NCBI GenBank assembly: GCA_024278415.1
Contig: JAJRTI010000639.1
Location: 1 to 25,895, forward strand
From: Planctomycetota bacterium
Lineage (GTDB): Bacteria; Planctomycetota; Brocadiia; JAJRTI01
DNA: 25,895 nucleotides
Reading direction: 5' to 3'
Below are positions 16,281 through 23,363 of this stretch, in pieces (the stretch's first letter is position 1; each line of letters begins with the position of its first letter). Position numbers and translations under genes: made by a program. The notes under the pieces are model-generated. The model did no database searches. It saw only the letters and a list, made by a program, of their open reading frames with translations, and was not told the DNA's origin.

Positions 16281-16593
16281 CCCCTGAGGCCAATCGTGCG
16301 AACTTAAGCGTTGGATGGCTTTCGGAAGCCCCAACGAGGGGCGACAGTGAATAGCCCAAGGCGTGAGCCTTGGGTAAGCAACAGGCAACGGCGCCAAAGC
16401 CTCGTAGAGGCGACAGTATGCCACGTTCGCACGGTACTGTCGCCCCCTTGCGGGGCTCTGCGAACGCAGCGATCAGCGTTCCCAAGGCTGACGCCACGTG
16501 CCCCCAGGCGGCCGTTGACCCCCGCCGCCTGGCTATTGACTGCCGCGCCTACGGCGCTGGAGAACGCTAAGTCAGCGCCATTGCCCCTGAGGC
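16281..16593. mobile_element. MITE-like element with terminal inverted repeats and 10-bp target duplication
   Basis: CCCCTGAGGC occurs at 16281-16290 and 16584-16593, exactly flanking a 293-bp element. Its ends are imperfect inverted repeats: the left begins CAATCGTGCGAACTTAAGCG and the right, read inwards, CAATGGCGCTGACTTAGCG. The interior has no transposase and is packed with hairpins, for example GCCCC/GGGGC (16328-16342), CCCAAGGC-GTGA-GCCTTGGG (16355-16374), GCCTC-GTA-GAGGC (16399-16411) and an eight-base inverted pair at 16424-16431/16459-16466. The termini match those of the element at 23.9-24.3 kb. It ends 86 bases before the reverse transcriptase gene and explains most of the 465-base gap there. 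Confidence 0.75.
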
Positions 16594-16678
16594 AACTATC
16601 TTCTTGACCGCAGCAGACCGCGCCGGTAGACTCCGCTGCACCTGCCAGAGCCTGCCCATGTCTCGTTGAGCGCACGAT

Positions 16679-18106
16679 ATGCTCGACTTCTCTCTGCCGC
16701 CATCGCGACGCAAAGCGCGGTTCCAGCCGCTCTACTCGGAGCTGGAGCTGCACCGGGCCGTGCTGCGCGTGTACACCAAGCCGCTCTTCGCGTGGCGCAA
16801 GGCGCTCTCACGCTCGCACGACGGCCGCACACTCTACGACTTCGCCCGGCGCACGCCGCAAAACGTGGAGCTGTTGCACCGCCAACTCGCCACGCAGCAC
16901 TTCCAATACCGCGAGGGGCTCGCGCACCACTACAACTTCAACGGCAAGCACCGCACGATCTACCTCTACCCGTGGGAAGAGCGCATCACCGATGTGCTGC
17001 TCTACCAAACGCTCAATCGGCACTTCCACAGCGTCTTCTCGTGGGACTGCTACGCGTACCGGCATCGGGGCTTCGGCGTGGACGTGTGCCAGCACCGCAT
17101 CGCGCGAGAGCTGGCTCGCACGCCCCAGCCGGTGTACTTCTTCAAGCGCGACGTGAGCAGCTACTTCCCGTCCATCGACCACGACATCATGCTTGATGCG
17201 GTGCGGCAGTGGGTTGAGCCGGACGACTACCTCTTCGAGTTGCTGCGGCAGCGCGTGCAGTTCCGCGCACTCGACGGCGAGGAGGTCGTGGCCGCGGAGC
17301 GGGGAGTGCCGTTTGGAACGGCGATCGCCTGTTTCCTCGCCAACCTGTACCTCGTGCCCCTCGACCGGCGCATGGCCCAGTTCCCCGGGCTGCGCTACTT
17401 CCGCTACGCGGACGACATGCTCGCGTTCACCCCGGACCGCGGCGAAGCGATCGAGGCGCGGGCGTGCATAGAGGAGACTTTCGCGGAGCTGAGGCTGTCG
17501 AGCAAGCCGAGCCAACACGTGGACTTCCGGCTTGGGCCCGAAGGCGAGGACGCCGTGTTCGAGCGCGTGCCCAAGTTCCGACACCTCGGCCTCGAATTCC
17601 GCGGCGACGGCAGCATCGGCCTGTCCCGCGACAAGCAGCGCAAGATCCGCAACCGGTTCCGCTTCGCGTTCCGCCGCGCGAAGCGCAAATTCGCTCGGCT
17701 CAGCGATCCCACGAAGCGTGCGCAGCTTGCCATCGACCTGGCGCGGCAGGTCGTGGAAGATGGCTTCCGGTCGGTGGCGATCATCGATTACTATCTGAAG
17801 CACGTGGACGACGAGGAGCAGTTGCGCCAGATTGACCGCTGGCTGGCCGAGGAAGTGCTCGCCATTGCGTTCCAGAACGGCCATCGCAAGGGCAATTTCC
17901 GGCGGCTGCCCTTCAAGCGCATGCGCGACATGGGCCTCCCGTCGCTCCGGCACCGGCGCCGGCTCCTGCGGCACGGCCACATCCAGTCGTCGTTTTTCAC
18001 GCTCCGAACGGAACGGTTGATCGAACAAGAACGCAGGCGGCTGTCAGGCCCCAAGCGGGCCTTTCCTCCGCGTCTGGCAGCAGCGACACCCGAACCAAGC
18101 TCGTAA
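16679..18106 (+). CDS. Reverse transcriptase of unassigned class, 475 aa
   Basis: An RNA-directed DNA polymerase with fingers, palm and thumb in order. Visible motifs are RTIYLYPWEERITDVLLYQ (92-110), FKRDVSSYFPSIDHD with the first catalytic Asp158, motif B as RGVPFGTAIACFLANLYL (208-225), FRYADDMLAF with catalytic D245/D246, SKPSQHVDF and KFRHLGLEFRG. Motif B is atypical: group II introns have P-Q-G-x-x-x-S-P and diversity-generating RTs end in S-Q, whereas this has P-F-G-T-A-I-A-C. No maturase X, HNH endonuclease or integrase domain follows; residues 310-450 are basic and thumb-like. The last 24 residues are encoded by a structured repeat found again 0.7 kb downstream. The ribosome binding site is weak. 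Its role (defence, retroelement or other) cannot be settled from sequence. Confidence 0.92.
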   Translation: MLDFSLPPSRRKARFQPLYSELELHRAVLRVYTKPLFAWRKALSRSHDGRTLYDFARRTPQNVELLHRQLATQHFQYREGLAHHYNFNGKHRTIYLYPWEERITDVLLYQTLNRHFHSVFSWDCYAYRHRGFGVDVCQHRIARELARTPQPVYFFKRDVSSYFPSIDHDIMLDAVRQWVEPDDYLFELLRQRVQFRALDGEEVVAAERGVPFGTAIACFLANLYLVPLDRRMAQFPGLRYFRYADDMLAFTPDRGEAIEARACIEETFAELRLSSKPSQHVDFRLGPEGEDAVFERVPKFRHLGLEFRGDGSIGLSRDKQRKIRNRFRFAFRRAKRKFARLSDPTKRAQLAIDLARQVVEDGFRSVAIIDYYLKHVDDEEQLRQIDRWLAEEVLAIAFQNGHRKGNFRRLPFKRMRDMGLPSLRHRRRLLRHGHIQSSFFTLRTERLIEQERRRLSGPKRAFPPRLAAATPEPSS

Positions 18107-18143
18107 GGAAGAGCGTCGCCTGTAGAGAGATGCCATAGCCGCC
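18036..18143 (+). repeat. Structured repeat, copy 1, overlapping the RT stop codon
   Basis: Stems: 18036-18044 with 18135-18143 (nine pairs, one G-T); AGGCCC (18046-18051) with GGGCCT (18057-18062); GCGAC (18083-18087) with GTCGC (18115-18119), enclosing GCTC (18099-18102) with GAGC (18111-18114). The RT stop TAA (18104-18106) sits in the eight-base apical loop. The second copy at 18739-18907 keeps the layout: the 20-base linker between the second and third stems matches at 17 of 20 positions, and both copies end the third stem with CTGTAG. It could be a structured RNA, or a dispersed palindromic element inserted into the RT gene end. Confidence 0.65.
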
Positions 18144-18634
18144 AACTTAGGAGCGACTTGCAAAACCCCAATGGGCCGAGGCCTCGCGCCTAACATCATG
18201 CATGGCGGAGGTGTCGAACGCGGCGCCGCCGAGATGCGAGCGCGGGAGCGCTCCGCTTGTAGTGGCGACCGTCAGGGCGCCCTCTGCGCCGATGGCGGAT
18301 TGCCACCCGAGCGGAAGGCCCTCACGGGCCTACTACAAACGCGGAGCGCAGGAGCGCTCCGCTTGTAGTGGCGACCGTCAGGGCGCCCTCTGCGCCGATG
18401 GCGATTCGCCACCCGAGCGGAAGGCCCTCACGGGCCTACTACAAACGCGGAGCGCGGGAGCGCTCCGCTTGTAGTGGCGACCGCCAGGGCGCCCTCTGCG
18501 CCGATGGCGGATTGCCACCCGAGCGGAAGGCCCTCACGGGCCTACTACAAACGCGACGTCGCCAGCTTTCGGCACCCCAGCACAGGTAGGACAACTGGGG
18601 TTTTGCAAGTGGCTCTTAGGTTAGTTGGCGGGCG
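18138..18634. repeat. Element bounded by long inverted repeats, containing the 106-bp tandem array
   Basis: The left arm (CTTAGGAGCGACTTGCAAAA and following bases, 18146-18170) is matched by an inverted right arm at 18596-18620 at 22 of 25 positions. The match continues outward (CCGCCAA on the left, TTGGCGG on the right) with four extra bases on the right. The interior is three tandem 106-bp units plus short flanks. No gene lies inside; the open frames crossing it are translations of the repeat. The left end overlaps the closing stem of structured repeat copy 1. Confidence 0.7.
18245..18556. repeat. Three tandem copies of a 106-bp palindrome-rich unit
   Basis: Units begin with the palindrome GGAGCGCTCC at 18245, 18351 and 18457, giving an exact 106-base period. 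The units differ at only a few positions, so the amplification is recent. Each unit starts with CGCTTGTAGTGGCGACC and ends with GGGCCTACTACAAACGCG, mirror-related ends that can fold back on each other, with inner stems such as GGCCC-TCAC-GGGCC. A diverged inverted copy lies at 10950-11033. Units abut directly without unique spacers, so this is not a CRISPR array. Confidence 0.85.
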
Positions 18635-18668
18635 TTTTCTGAGCCGCCTGCGTTCGTTTCTTGGCTAT

Positions 18669-18735
18669 GGATGAGAGATGAGGGATGAGAGACCATGTGC
18701 CTCATCCCTCATCCCTTATCTTTCATCTCTCATCT
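18669..18735. repeat. Heptamer array forming a hairpin (GATGAGA / CTCATCC types)
   Basis: GATGAGA, GATGAGG, GATGAGA at 18670-18690 are followed, after a ten-base loop, by five units CTCATCC, CTCATCC, CTTATCT, TTCATCT, CTCATCT (18701-18735), complementary in sequence. The seven-base periodicity matches the arrays at 8504 and 15767 although the sequence is different. Confidence 0.7.
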
Positions 18736-18738
18736 CTT

Positions 18739-18907
18739 TCGCAGGCGGAGGACGGCTGCCAGGCCGGCCTGCCGGCCTTTTCTCCGCATCTGGAAGCAGC
18801 GGCAAAGTGGAAAGCTCGTGAGAAAGAGCGCCGCCTGTAGGCAGACGTTATGGAAAACCTTACCACTAAAGTGGTAAGGTCGTTGTCTTAGCCGCCTCCG
18901 CCTGCGA
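18739..18907 (+). repeat. Structured repeat, copy 2, closed by a 13-bp stem
   Basis: A perfect 13-pair stem (18739-18751 with 18895-18907) encloses: AGGCCGG-CCTG-CCGGCCT (18761-18778); GCGGC (18799-18803) with GCCGC (18830-18834), nesting GCTC (18814-18817) and GAGC (18826-18829) around an eight-base loop; and ACCTTACCAC-TAAA-GTGGTAAGGT (18857-18880), which copy 1 lacks. Relative to copy 1, bases changed in pairs: A-T to G-C in the third stem and C-G to G-C in the second. It sits in the RT-side spacer with no gene of its own. Part of the last hairpin could serve as a terminator, but the following T-run is poor. Confidence 0.65.
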
Positions 18908-18938
18908 TTCTCCCAGCGCCGCGTTCGGCCACGCTGGG

Positions 18939-18966
18939 GATTAGAGATGATGGATTAGGGATCATT
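18939..18966. repeat. Degenerate heptamer array (GATTAGA, GATGATG, GATTAGG, GATCATT)
   Basis: Four consecutive seven-base units starting with GAT lie just after the structured repeat and before the 141-aa protein gene. They resemble, but are not identical to, the GATGAGA array at 18670. Confidence 0.5.
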
Positions 18967-19053
18967 GCGGCCTCGACGAGGCAGCCAGCCGATATCCCCC
19001 TCTTTTCTTGCAGGCCGCGCCGCGGCCGCACCATGACGTAAGGAGACGCCGCC

Positions 19054-19479
19054 ATGGGAATCTTGAAGAAGCTGTTCGGTTTCCTGTTCTCCGACGGACC
19101 CGACTTTGCGATGCCGAGCGCCAATGCAACTTTCGACAAGCCGGCCACACCGACCTCCTTCCCGGCCGCAGCGACTGGCGGCGAGCCCTTTGCAAACCCC
19201 ATCGAAATCCAGTACGTCAACGCCCAAGGCGAGGCGAAGACGTTCGCCGGCGACGCAAACTCGATACGAGTTAAAGGCAAGCACATTTCCGTCTGTGTCC
19301 AGCCCACGGGCGCGCGTATCGCTTTGAGCCGGGACCGCATCGGCAACCCGGGCGCCATTGACGCGATCGTGTGTGACCTGCCTGATGCCGACGAGGCGCG
19401 GGTGCTGAACTACCACAAGAGCCGCGGCACCACGTCGGAGCGCTACGAACAGCTCAGGCAGAAGTACCCGAACTACTGA
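19054..19479 (+). CDS. Small protein of unknown function, WYL/SH3-like beta segment, 141 aa
   Basis: I do not recognise a named family. The N-terminus (MGILKKLFGFLF) is short, basic and hydrophobic, perhaps a membrane-associating helix, followed by a Ala/Pro/Thr-rich linker to about residue 48. The core from 50 to 100 (IEIQYVNAQGEAKTF, SIRVKGKHISVCV, RIALSRDRIGN) resembles the small beta-barrel of WYL-type domains, whose strand pattern ends in a similar R-x-x-L-x-R-D-R-I; this is a weak resemblance. The C-terminal 40 residues are charged and helical. The start has AAGGAG at about eight to ten bases upstream, so it is a genuine gene. It lies between the repeat-rich spacer and a strong promoter candidate for the next cluster. 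Confidence 0.8.
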   Translation: MGILKKLFGFLFSDGPDFAMPSANATFDKPATPTSFPAAATGGEPFANPIEIQYVNAQGEAKTFAGDANSIRVKGKHISVCVQPTGARIALSRDRIGNPGAIDAIVCDLPDADEARVLNYHKSRGTTSERYEQLRQKYPNY

Positions 19480-19542
19480 TTGGGCGACGGAGGGGCAGGG
19501 GAGGCCAAGAGCGGAGCAGGCCGCGCACAAGCCTCCGCCCCA

Positions 19543-19558
19543 TCCGCCGTACGGCGGA
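19543..19558. repeat. Perfect 16-bp palindrome TCCGCCGTACGGCGGA
   Basis: This palindrome lies between the 141-aa protein gene and the zinc-ribbon cluster, extended by outer GCCC/GGGC. A near copy (two mismatches over 20 bases) occurs at 23401-23420. It may serve as a terminator-like hairpin, but no T-run follows. Confidence 0.55.
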
Positions 19559-19620
19559 CGGGCTTAGTGGGGACGGAATACACGCGCAAATCTGGAGCAG
19601 CGCCTTCTGCCGCCTGATGC

Positions 19621-19650
19621 TTGACATCGACCGCGCGGCGCTGCTAACAT
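19621..19650 (+). promoter_or_regulatory. Promoter candidate for the three-gene cluster
   Basis: A consensus -35, TTGACA (19621-19626), is followed after 18 bases by TAACAT (19645-19650). Transcription would begin near 19657. This argues against a start codon at 19649, which overlaps the -10, and supports the ATG at 19742. Confidence 0.45.
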
Positions 19651-19741
19651 GCGGCGTTGGGTTGTTTGCACAGGTGGGGAGTATAGGGGAATGTGGCGGT
19701 TTTATGACGATACTGCGCGCCTCTGGCCGGAGACGAACGAC

Positions 19742-21370
19742 ATGATTAGAGCCAAATGTCCACGCTGCCAACTGCCCGTCAAGGCGCCCGATGAATACGG
19801 CGGGCGAGCCGCACAGTGTCCCAAGTGCGGCACTGTGTCGCGAGTGCCCGCGGCGTCCAAGTCCAAGGAAAAGAGCGCCCTCGCGGCCGCGGCCGTGGCC
19901 GCGCCGTCCAAGTCCAAGAGGAAAGCGGCCGCCAAGGCCAAGCCCAGTTTGGGCGAGGAGCTGTCCGGCCTGGCCGGCAAGAAACCGTCCAAGAAGGCCG
20001 CGCGGCGGAAGGCGGCGTCCGGGCTTGCAGCAGCCGTGGCGGCCCAGCCCAAAAGGCGGGGCGGGAAGCTGGTCGCGCGGACGCCTCGCCAGGCCCGCGG
20101 CCGCGGCAGTAGCTCCAAGACGGGCCTCTACGTTGCGCTGGCCGGCCTGGTGTTCATTCTCGGTCTCGGCGGCTTCCTGTGGAACAGCTTCTCCACGAAG
20201 CAGAAGCGACAGGAGAGCTACGACGCGGTCATGGCCCTTGTGGACGATGCCAAACAGGCATGCGACGCCGGCGAGTTCGAGAAGGCCGAGGCGCTGTACG
20301 CGGACGCCAAGAAAAAGGCGAACCTGCACCGGCGCCAGTTTATGGACGGTTCACTCAAGGAGCAGATCGACCAACTCAAGGAACTCATTACGGTTGCCGG
20401 ATATCGGGCGGAAGTCGATGGCCTCCTGGCGAAGGCCGGCACGTCCCGCAAGCAGACCCCCCCGCAATACCAGATGGCGCAGAGCTACTACAAGCAGGCC
20501 CAACGCAAGGCCGAGATGTACTACAGCCGGACCCAAGACGCGAAGTTGAAGGAATATGTGGAACTCGCCAAGAAGGAACTCGACAGCGACGAGATCCGAA
20601 TGGGCTCGCAGGGCCGCGTCTTTTATGACGGCAAGTGGATGACGCCGGAAGCGAAAGCTCGCCTGGAGAAGATCAAGATGGGTTTGGTCTTCTACAACAA
20701 CAAGTGGATGAAGGCGACCGAAGTGGCCAAGCTCAAGGCCCAAGCCCGGCTCGCGGCCGAGGTTGCGCGCAAGGCCCAGTTGGCCAAGCGGAAGAAGAAG
20801 CCCGCCAAGGCCCCCACACGCCGGCCAAGGCGCACCCGCCCGAAAGTGCTCGCCATGGACGGCAACGCGGACGTGTGGATGTTCGACGATTTCGAGAACC
20901 AAACGAAGCCGCGCTGGCGCGTCGAAAGTTGGGGGGCGCCGGCCACGCTGTCGCTGGCGAAGAAGGGCAAGAACACGGTCCTCAAGGTCGACTACACCAC
21001 CAAGGGCAGCGACAAATGCGCGCTCCGCAAGTACATCCCCTTGCAGTGGCCCTTCGAGACGCGGGACGAACTGGTGCTCGACGTGAACAACATGAGCAAG
21101 GCGAGCGTCCAACTGACCCTGGCCTTCTTCACCAAAGGCGGCAAGGGCTTCTACGAAACCGTTGGCCGCAACATCCGCGTGGGCGAAACAAAAAACGTCG
21201 TGTACGACCTGCGGAGCCAGCGTTTCAAGTGCGCCGAGACCGGCTGGGCCAACAAGTCGCCCCTCAAAGATCCTGGGAGTGTGACGTCGATGTGCCTGAT
21301 GCTCTACCCTCGCTTAGCAGGCACGATCACTTTCGACAACATCCGCTTCACGAAGAAGGGCAAGAGGTAG
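19742..21370 (+). CDS. Zinc-ribbon / transmembrane / jelly-roll domain protein, 542 aa
   Basis: The N-terminus is a zinc ribbon (C6-x2-C9 … C26-x2-C29, in the common form APDEYGGRAAQCPKCG), followed by a Lys/Ala-rich linker, one membrane helix (about 127-149, YVALAGLVFILGLGGFLW) and a helical, probably coiled region (155-285). Two copies of a V-F-Y-x-x-K-W-M motif follow (about 293-300 and 316-323), then a basic stretch and a C-terminal beta domain (about 373-542) resembling a CBM11/jelly-roll fold (MFDDFEN, LVLDVNNMSKASVQLTLAFF, TITFDNIRF). By topology the ribbon is cytosolic and the beta domain outside. Function is unknown. The start was chosen at the ribbon; longer frames overlap the promoter. 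The lipoprotein gene follows nine bases later. Confidence 0.85.
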   Translation: MIRAKCPRCQLPVKAPDEYGGRAAQCPKCGTVSRVPAASKSKEKSALAAAAVAAPSKSKRKAAAKAKPSLGEELSGLAGKKPSKKAARRKAASGLAAAVAAQPKRRGGKLVARTPRQARGRGSSSKTGLYVALAGLVFILGLGGFLWNSFSTKQKRQESYDAVMALVDDAKQACDAGEFEKAEALYADAKKKANLHRRQFMDGSLKEQIDQLKELITVAGYRAEVDGLLAKAGTSRKQTPPQYQMAQSYYKQAQRKAEMYYSRTQDAKLKEYVELAKKELDSDEIRMGSQGRVFYDGKWMTPEAKARLEKIKMGLVFYNNKWMKATEVAKLKAQARLAAEVARKAQLAKRKKKPAKAPTRRPRRTRPKVLAMDGNADVWMFDDFENQTKPRWRVESWGAPATLSLAKKGKNTVLKVDYTTKGSDKCALRKYIPLQWPFETRDELVLDVNNMSKASVQLTLAFFTKGGKGFYETVGRNIRVGETKNVVYDLRSQRFKCAETGWANKSPLKDPGSVTSMCLMLYPRLAGTITFDNIRFTKKGKR

Positions 21371-21379
21371 GCCCTGCAA

Positions 21380-22087
21380 ATGACGCGCTCGATTGCGCAG
21401 GTGGGATTGATCGTACTGGTATCGGGCTGCATGTCTCCGGCCATTGTCTCGCGGCAGCGCAGGGCCCCGCGTATGGCGACCCTTCCAGGCACACGTGTCG
21501 CCGTGGCCTCCTACACAAGCGGCGTCGACGAGGTGCCCGCAGGGTGCCCACTCCTCGTCAAGGCCCGGCAAGAGTTGCAGGCCGACTTGGAGCGCTCGGA
21601 GCTGTTCGAGCGCGTCGTCGCGGGCCCTGCCGCACAAACCCAGCCAGTCGCCTGCACCCTCCGGCCCAAGCTCCTCGCGTCACGTATCCAGTCCGACACC
21701 GGCTTCTGGCGCAATGTCTTCGCGTGCCTCTCCGTGGCCGGCATGTTCATGGACCTGAAGCTCAACGAAGTCGTCACCTACAACGACTTCGAGGTGGACG
21801 TAGTCCGGCAGACGGACAAGGAGACGCGCCTCGTCAAGACCCTGCGGTTCGAGATGGAGACCGTCTACCGCTATCCGGCCACGACCGCCCTGGCCGGCAC
21901 GGACTGGATCGACGTGCAGAATCACATGCTGCTCGTGGCCAACCGCAACATGACCGCCAGTCTGGTCCACGCGCTGCCTCCTCTGCTCAAGATGTCGCTG
22001 GGCGAGCCCGCGGCCGCACAGCCACGAGCGCCGCGCCCCGCGTTGCCCCAGTCCGTGATCGACTCGCTACACACACCTGCCCCCTGA
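21380..22087 (+). CDS. Lipoprotein of unknown function, 235 aa
   Basis: MTRSIAQVGLIVLVSGC is a lipoprotein signal with lipobox V-S-G-C and lipidated Cys17. The mature part (about 218 residues) contains alternating strands and helices (TRVAVASYTSG, LLVKARQELQADLERSELFERVV, CTLRPKLLASRI, FEVDVVRQTDKETRLVKTLRFEM), which resembles the small alpha/beta domain of outer-membrane assembly lipoproteins; no family is claimed. A hydrophobic stretch at about 113-124 (NVFACLSVAGMF) may be buried. It starts nine bases after the zinc-ribbon gene stop and ends seven bases before the next gene, whose ribosome binding site overlaps its stop codon, so the three genes form one transcript. Confidence 0.82.
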   Translation: MTRSIAQVGLIVLVSGCMSPAIVSRQRRAPRMATLPGTRVAVASYTSGVDEVPAGCPLLVKARQELQADLERSELFERVVAGPAAQTQPVACTLRPKLLASRIQSDTGFWRNVFACLSVAGMFMDLKLNEVVTYNDFEVDVVRQTDKETRLVKTLRFEMETVYRYPATTALAGTDWIDVQNHMLLVANRNMTASLVHALPPLLKMSLGEPAAAQPRAPRPALPQSVIDSLHTPAP

Positions 22088-22094
22088 GGCCCCC

Positions 22095-23363
22095 ATGGCC
22101 CACCCGCACATCTTGCTCGTTTCGCTTGAAACCATCCGCCGCGACCACCTGCGCTGCCACGGTTACAGCAAAGACCTCTGCCCCCACCTCGACCGGCTCG
22201 CACGTGGCGGCGTGTGGTGCACGGATGCGGTCGCGAACTGTGGATGGACACTGCCGCAGAACATTACGCTCCACACCGGCCTCTACCCCCTCACGCACGA
22301 CCTCACGCTCTTGCGCGAGCAGCACCCTGTCGCCCCCGAACACGTGCTGCTCGCTGAGCATCTCAAGGCCCAGGGCTACCGCACGTTCGCCGGGGTGAAC
22401 GCGCGCAATGCGTACAGCGTGCACGCATCGTACGGCTTCGACCGCGGGTTCGACGAACACGTGCAGGGCGCCGCCTACAACCAACACATGGAGTGGACCG
22501 TGCAGTTCGTGCTCGACCGCTTCCAACAGCACCACGCCGAGGCGCCGTGCTTTGTCTACGTCCACGTGAACGACACGCACGAGCCTTGGGACGCGCCAGA
22601 GCCGTGGCGGCGCATGTGGGGCGATTCGTACCACAACCAATACGAAGGCGACATCACGTACACCGACCATCACCTCGGCCGCATCTTCGCCGGCCTGCGG
22701 GAAATAGGCATCTGGGACGACACACTGGTGGTCGTGTTCGGCGACCACGGCACGGAGTTCTGGGAGCACGGATCCACGGAGAAGAAGGTCAACCTCTACA
22801 ACGAGATCCTCCACGTGCCGTTGGTCTTCCATTGCCCGTCACGCTTGCCCGCGAACCGGGCGCTGCCCGGGCTTGCCGAGTCCGCGCAAGTCGCGGCGAC
22901 ACTGCTCGACATTGCGGGACTGCCGCCGCTGCCCACCGCGCAAGGCCAAAGCCTGCTGCCGCGCATCGAGGGGCGGCAGGCCGAAGGCCCCGAGTCCGTG
23001 TGCAGCTACACGCGCCACGAACATCAGCGCAACGGCGGGCCAGTGCAGTTTGACCACTACGCGATCCAGACGCTCCACGCCAAGTTTATCCGCCTGGAGC
23101 TGCACGCCGAACTCGCCGCGCTCCACAGCGACTGGAAGTGCCGCGTGCAAATGATCGCGGTGCGCTGCCGGCAATCGCCCGACGCGCTGGGGCCGGGCTC
23201 GGTGCTGCGCGAATACTACGACCTCGTCGCCGACCCGGGCGAGGGGCGCAATCTGCTCGCGCAGGGCAACGACGCGGCCAGCGCGGCCGCAGCCGAACTG
23301 GAGGCGAAGCTCGACGCGTGGGTCGAAGGATGTGTCGCCGCGCGGCCAGAGCAGAATGGTTGA
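22095..23363 (+). CDS. Alkaline-phosphatase/sulfatase-superfamily enzyme, Thr-type, 422 aa
   Basis: The sulfatase-branch layout is clear: ILLVSLETIRRDHLRCHGY at the N-terminus, GWTLPQNITLHTGLYP at the nucleophile region, YVHVNDTHEPWD, VVFGDHGTEFWEHGS for the metal site and REYYDLVADPGEGRNL at the end. The nucleophile position is Thr52 (T-L-P-Q-N); Cys and the following Arg of C-x-P-x-R are both absent. The first metal Asp of the usual L-D-T-L-R-x-D-H-L is Glu12. Activity on sulfate esters through formylglycine is therefore excluded; phosphoester cleavage or a non-catalytic role is possible. No signal peptide is present. GAGG five bases before the ATG supports the start. The gene is third in the cluster. 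Confidence 0.87.
   Translation: MAHPHILLVSLETIRRDHLRCHGYSKDLCPHLDRLARGGVWCTDAVANCGWTLPQNITLHTGLYPLTHDLTLLREQHPVAPEHVLLAEHLKAQGYRTFAGVNARNAYSVHASYGFDRGFDEHVQGAAYNQHMEWTVQFVLDRFQQHHAEAPCFVYVHVNDTHEPWDAPEPWRRMWGDSYHNQYEGDITYTDHHLGRIFAGLREIGIWDDTLVVVFGDHGTEFWEHGSTEKKVNLYNEILHVPLVFHCPSRLPANRALPGLAESAQVAATLLDIAGLPPLPTAQGQSLLPRIEGRQAEGPESVCSYTRHEHQRNGGPVQFDHYAIQTLHAKFIRLELHAELAALHSDWKCRVQMIAVRCRQSPDALGPGSVLREYYDLVADPGEGRNLLAQGNDAASAAAAELEAKLDAWVEGCVAARPEQNG

Noticed and set aside
16594..16678. Retron msr/msd upstream of the RT
   Set aside because: Only 85 bases separate the MITE and the RT start, with no long inverted repeat or branching G context that I could support.
16808..18028. 406-aa open frame opposite the reverse transcriptase
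   Set aside because: It is an antisense shadow of a gene with intact catalytic motifs.
16679..18106. Group II intron-encoded protein
   Set aside because: There is no maturase or HNH domain, no P-Q-G motif, and no domain V-like hairpin in the flanks.
18245..18556. CRISPR array
   Set aside because: The units are 106 bases long and contiguous, with no unique spacers and no cas genes.
18171..18674. Overlapping short open frames with repeated peptides
   Set aside because: They are translations of the 106-bp tandem repeat; the repeated peptide only reflects the DNA repeat, and no ribosome binding sites fit.
18036..18907. Diversity-generating retroelement (template and variable repeat)
   Set aside because: Differences between the two structured copies and between the 106-bp units are not confined to adenines, motif B lacks the S-Q ending, and no C-type-lectin-like or Avd gene is present.
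18739..18907. Self-cleaving ribozyme (HDV-like, twister or hammerhead)
   Set aside because: Some stems resemble parts of these, but the conserved core nucleotides are not present in the right arrangement.
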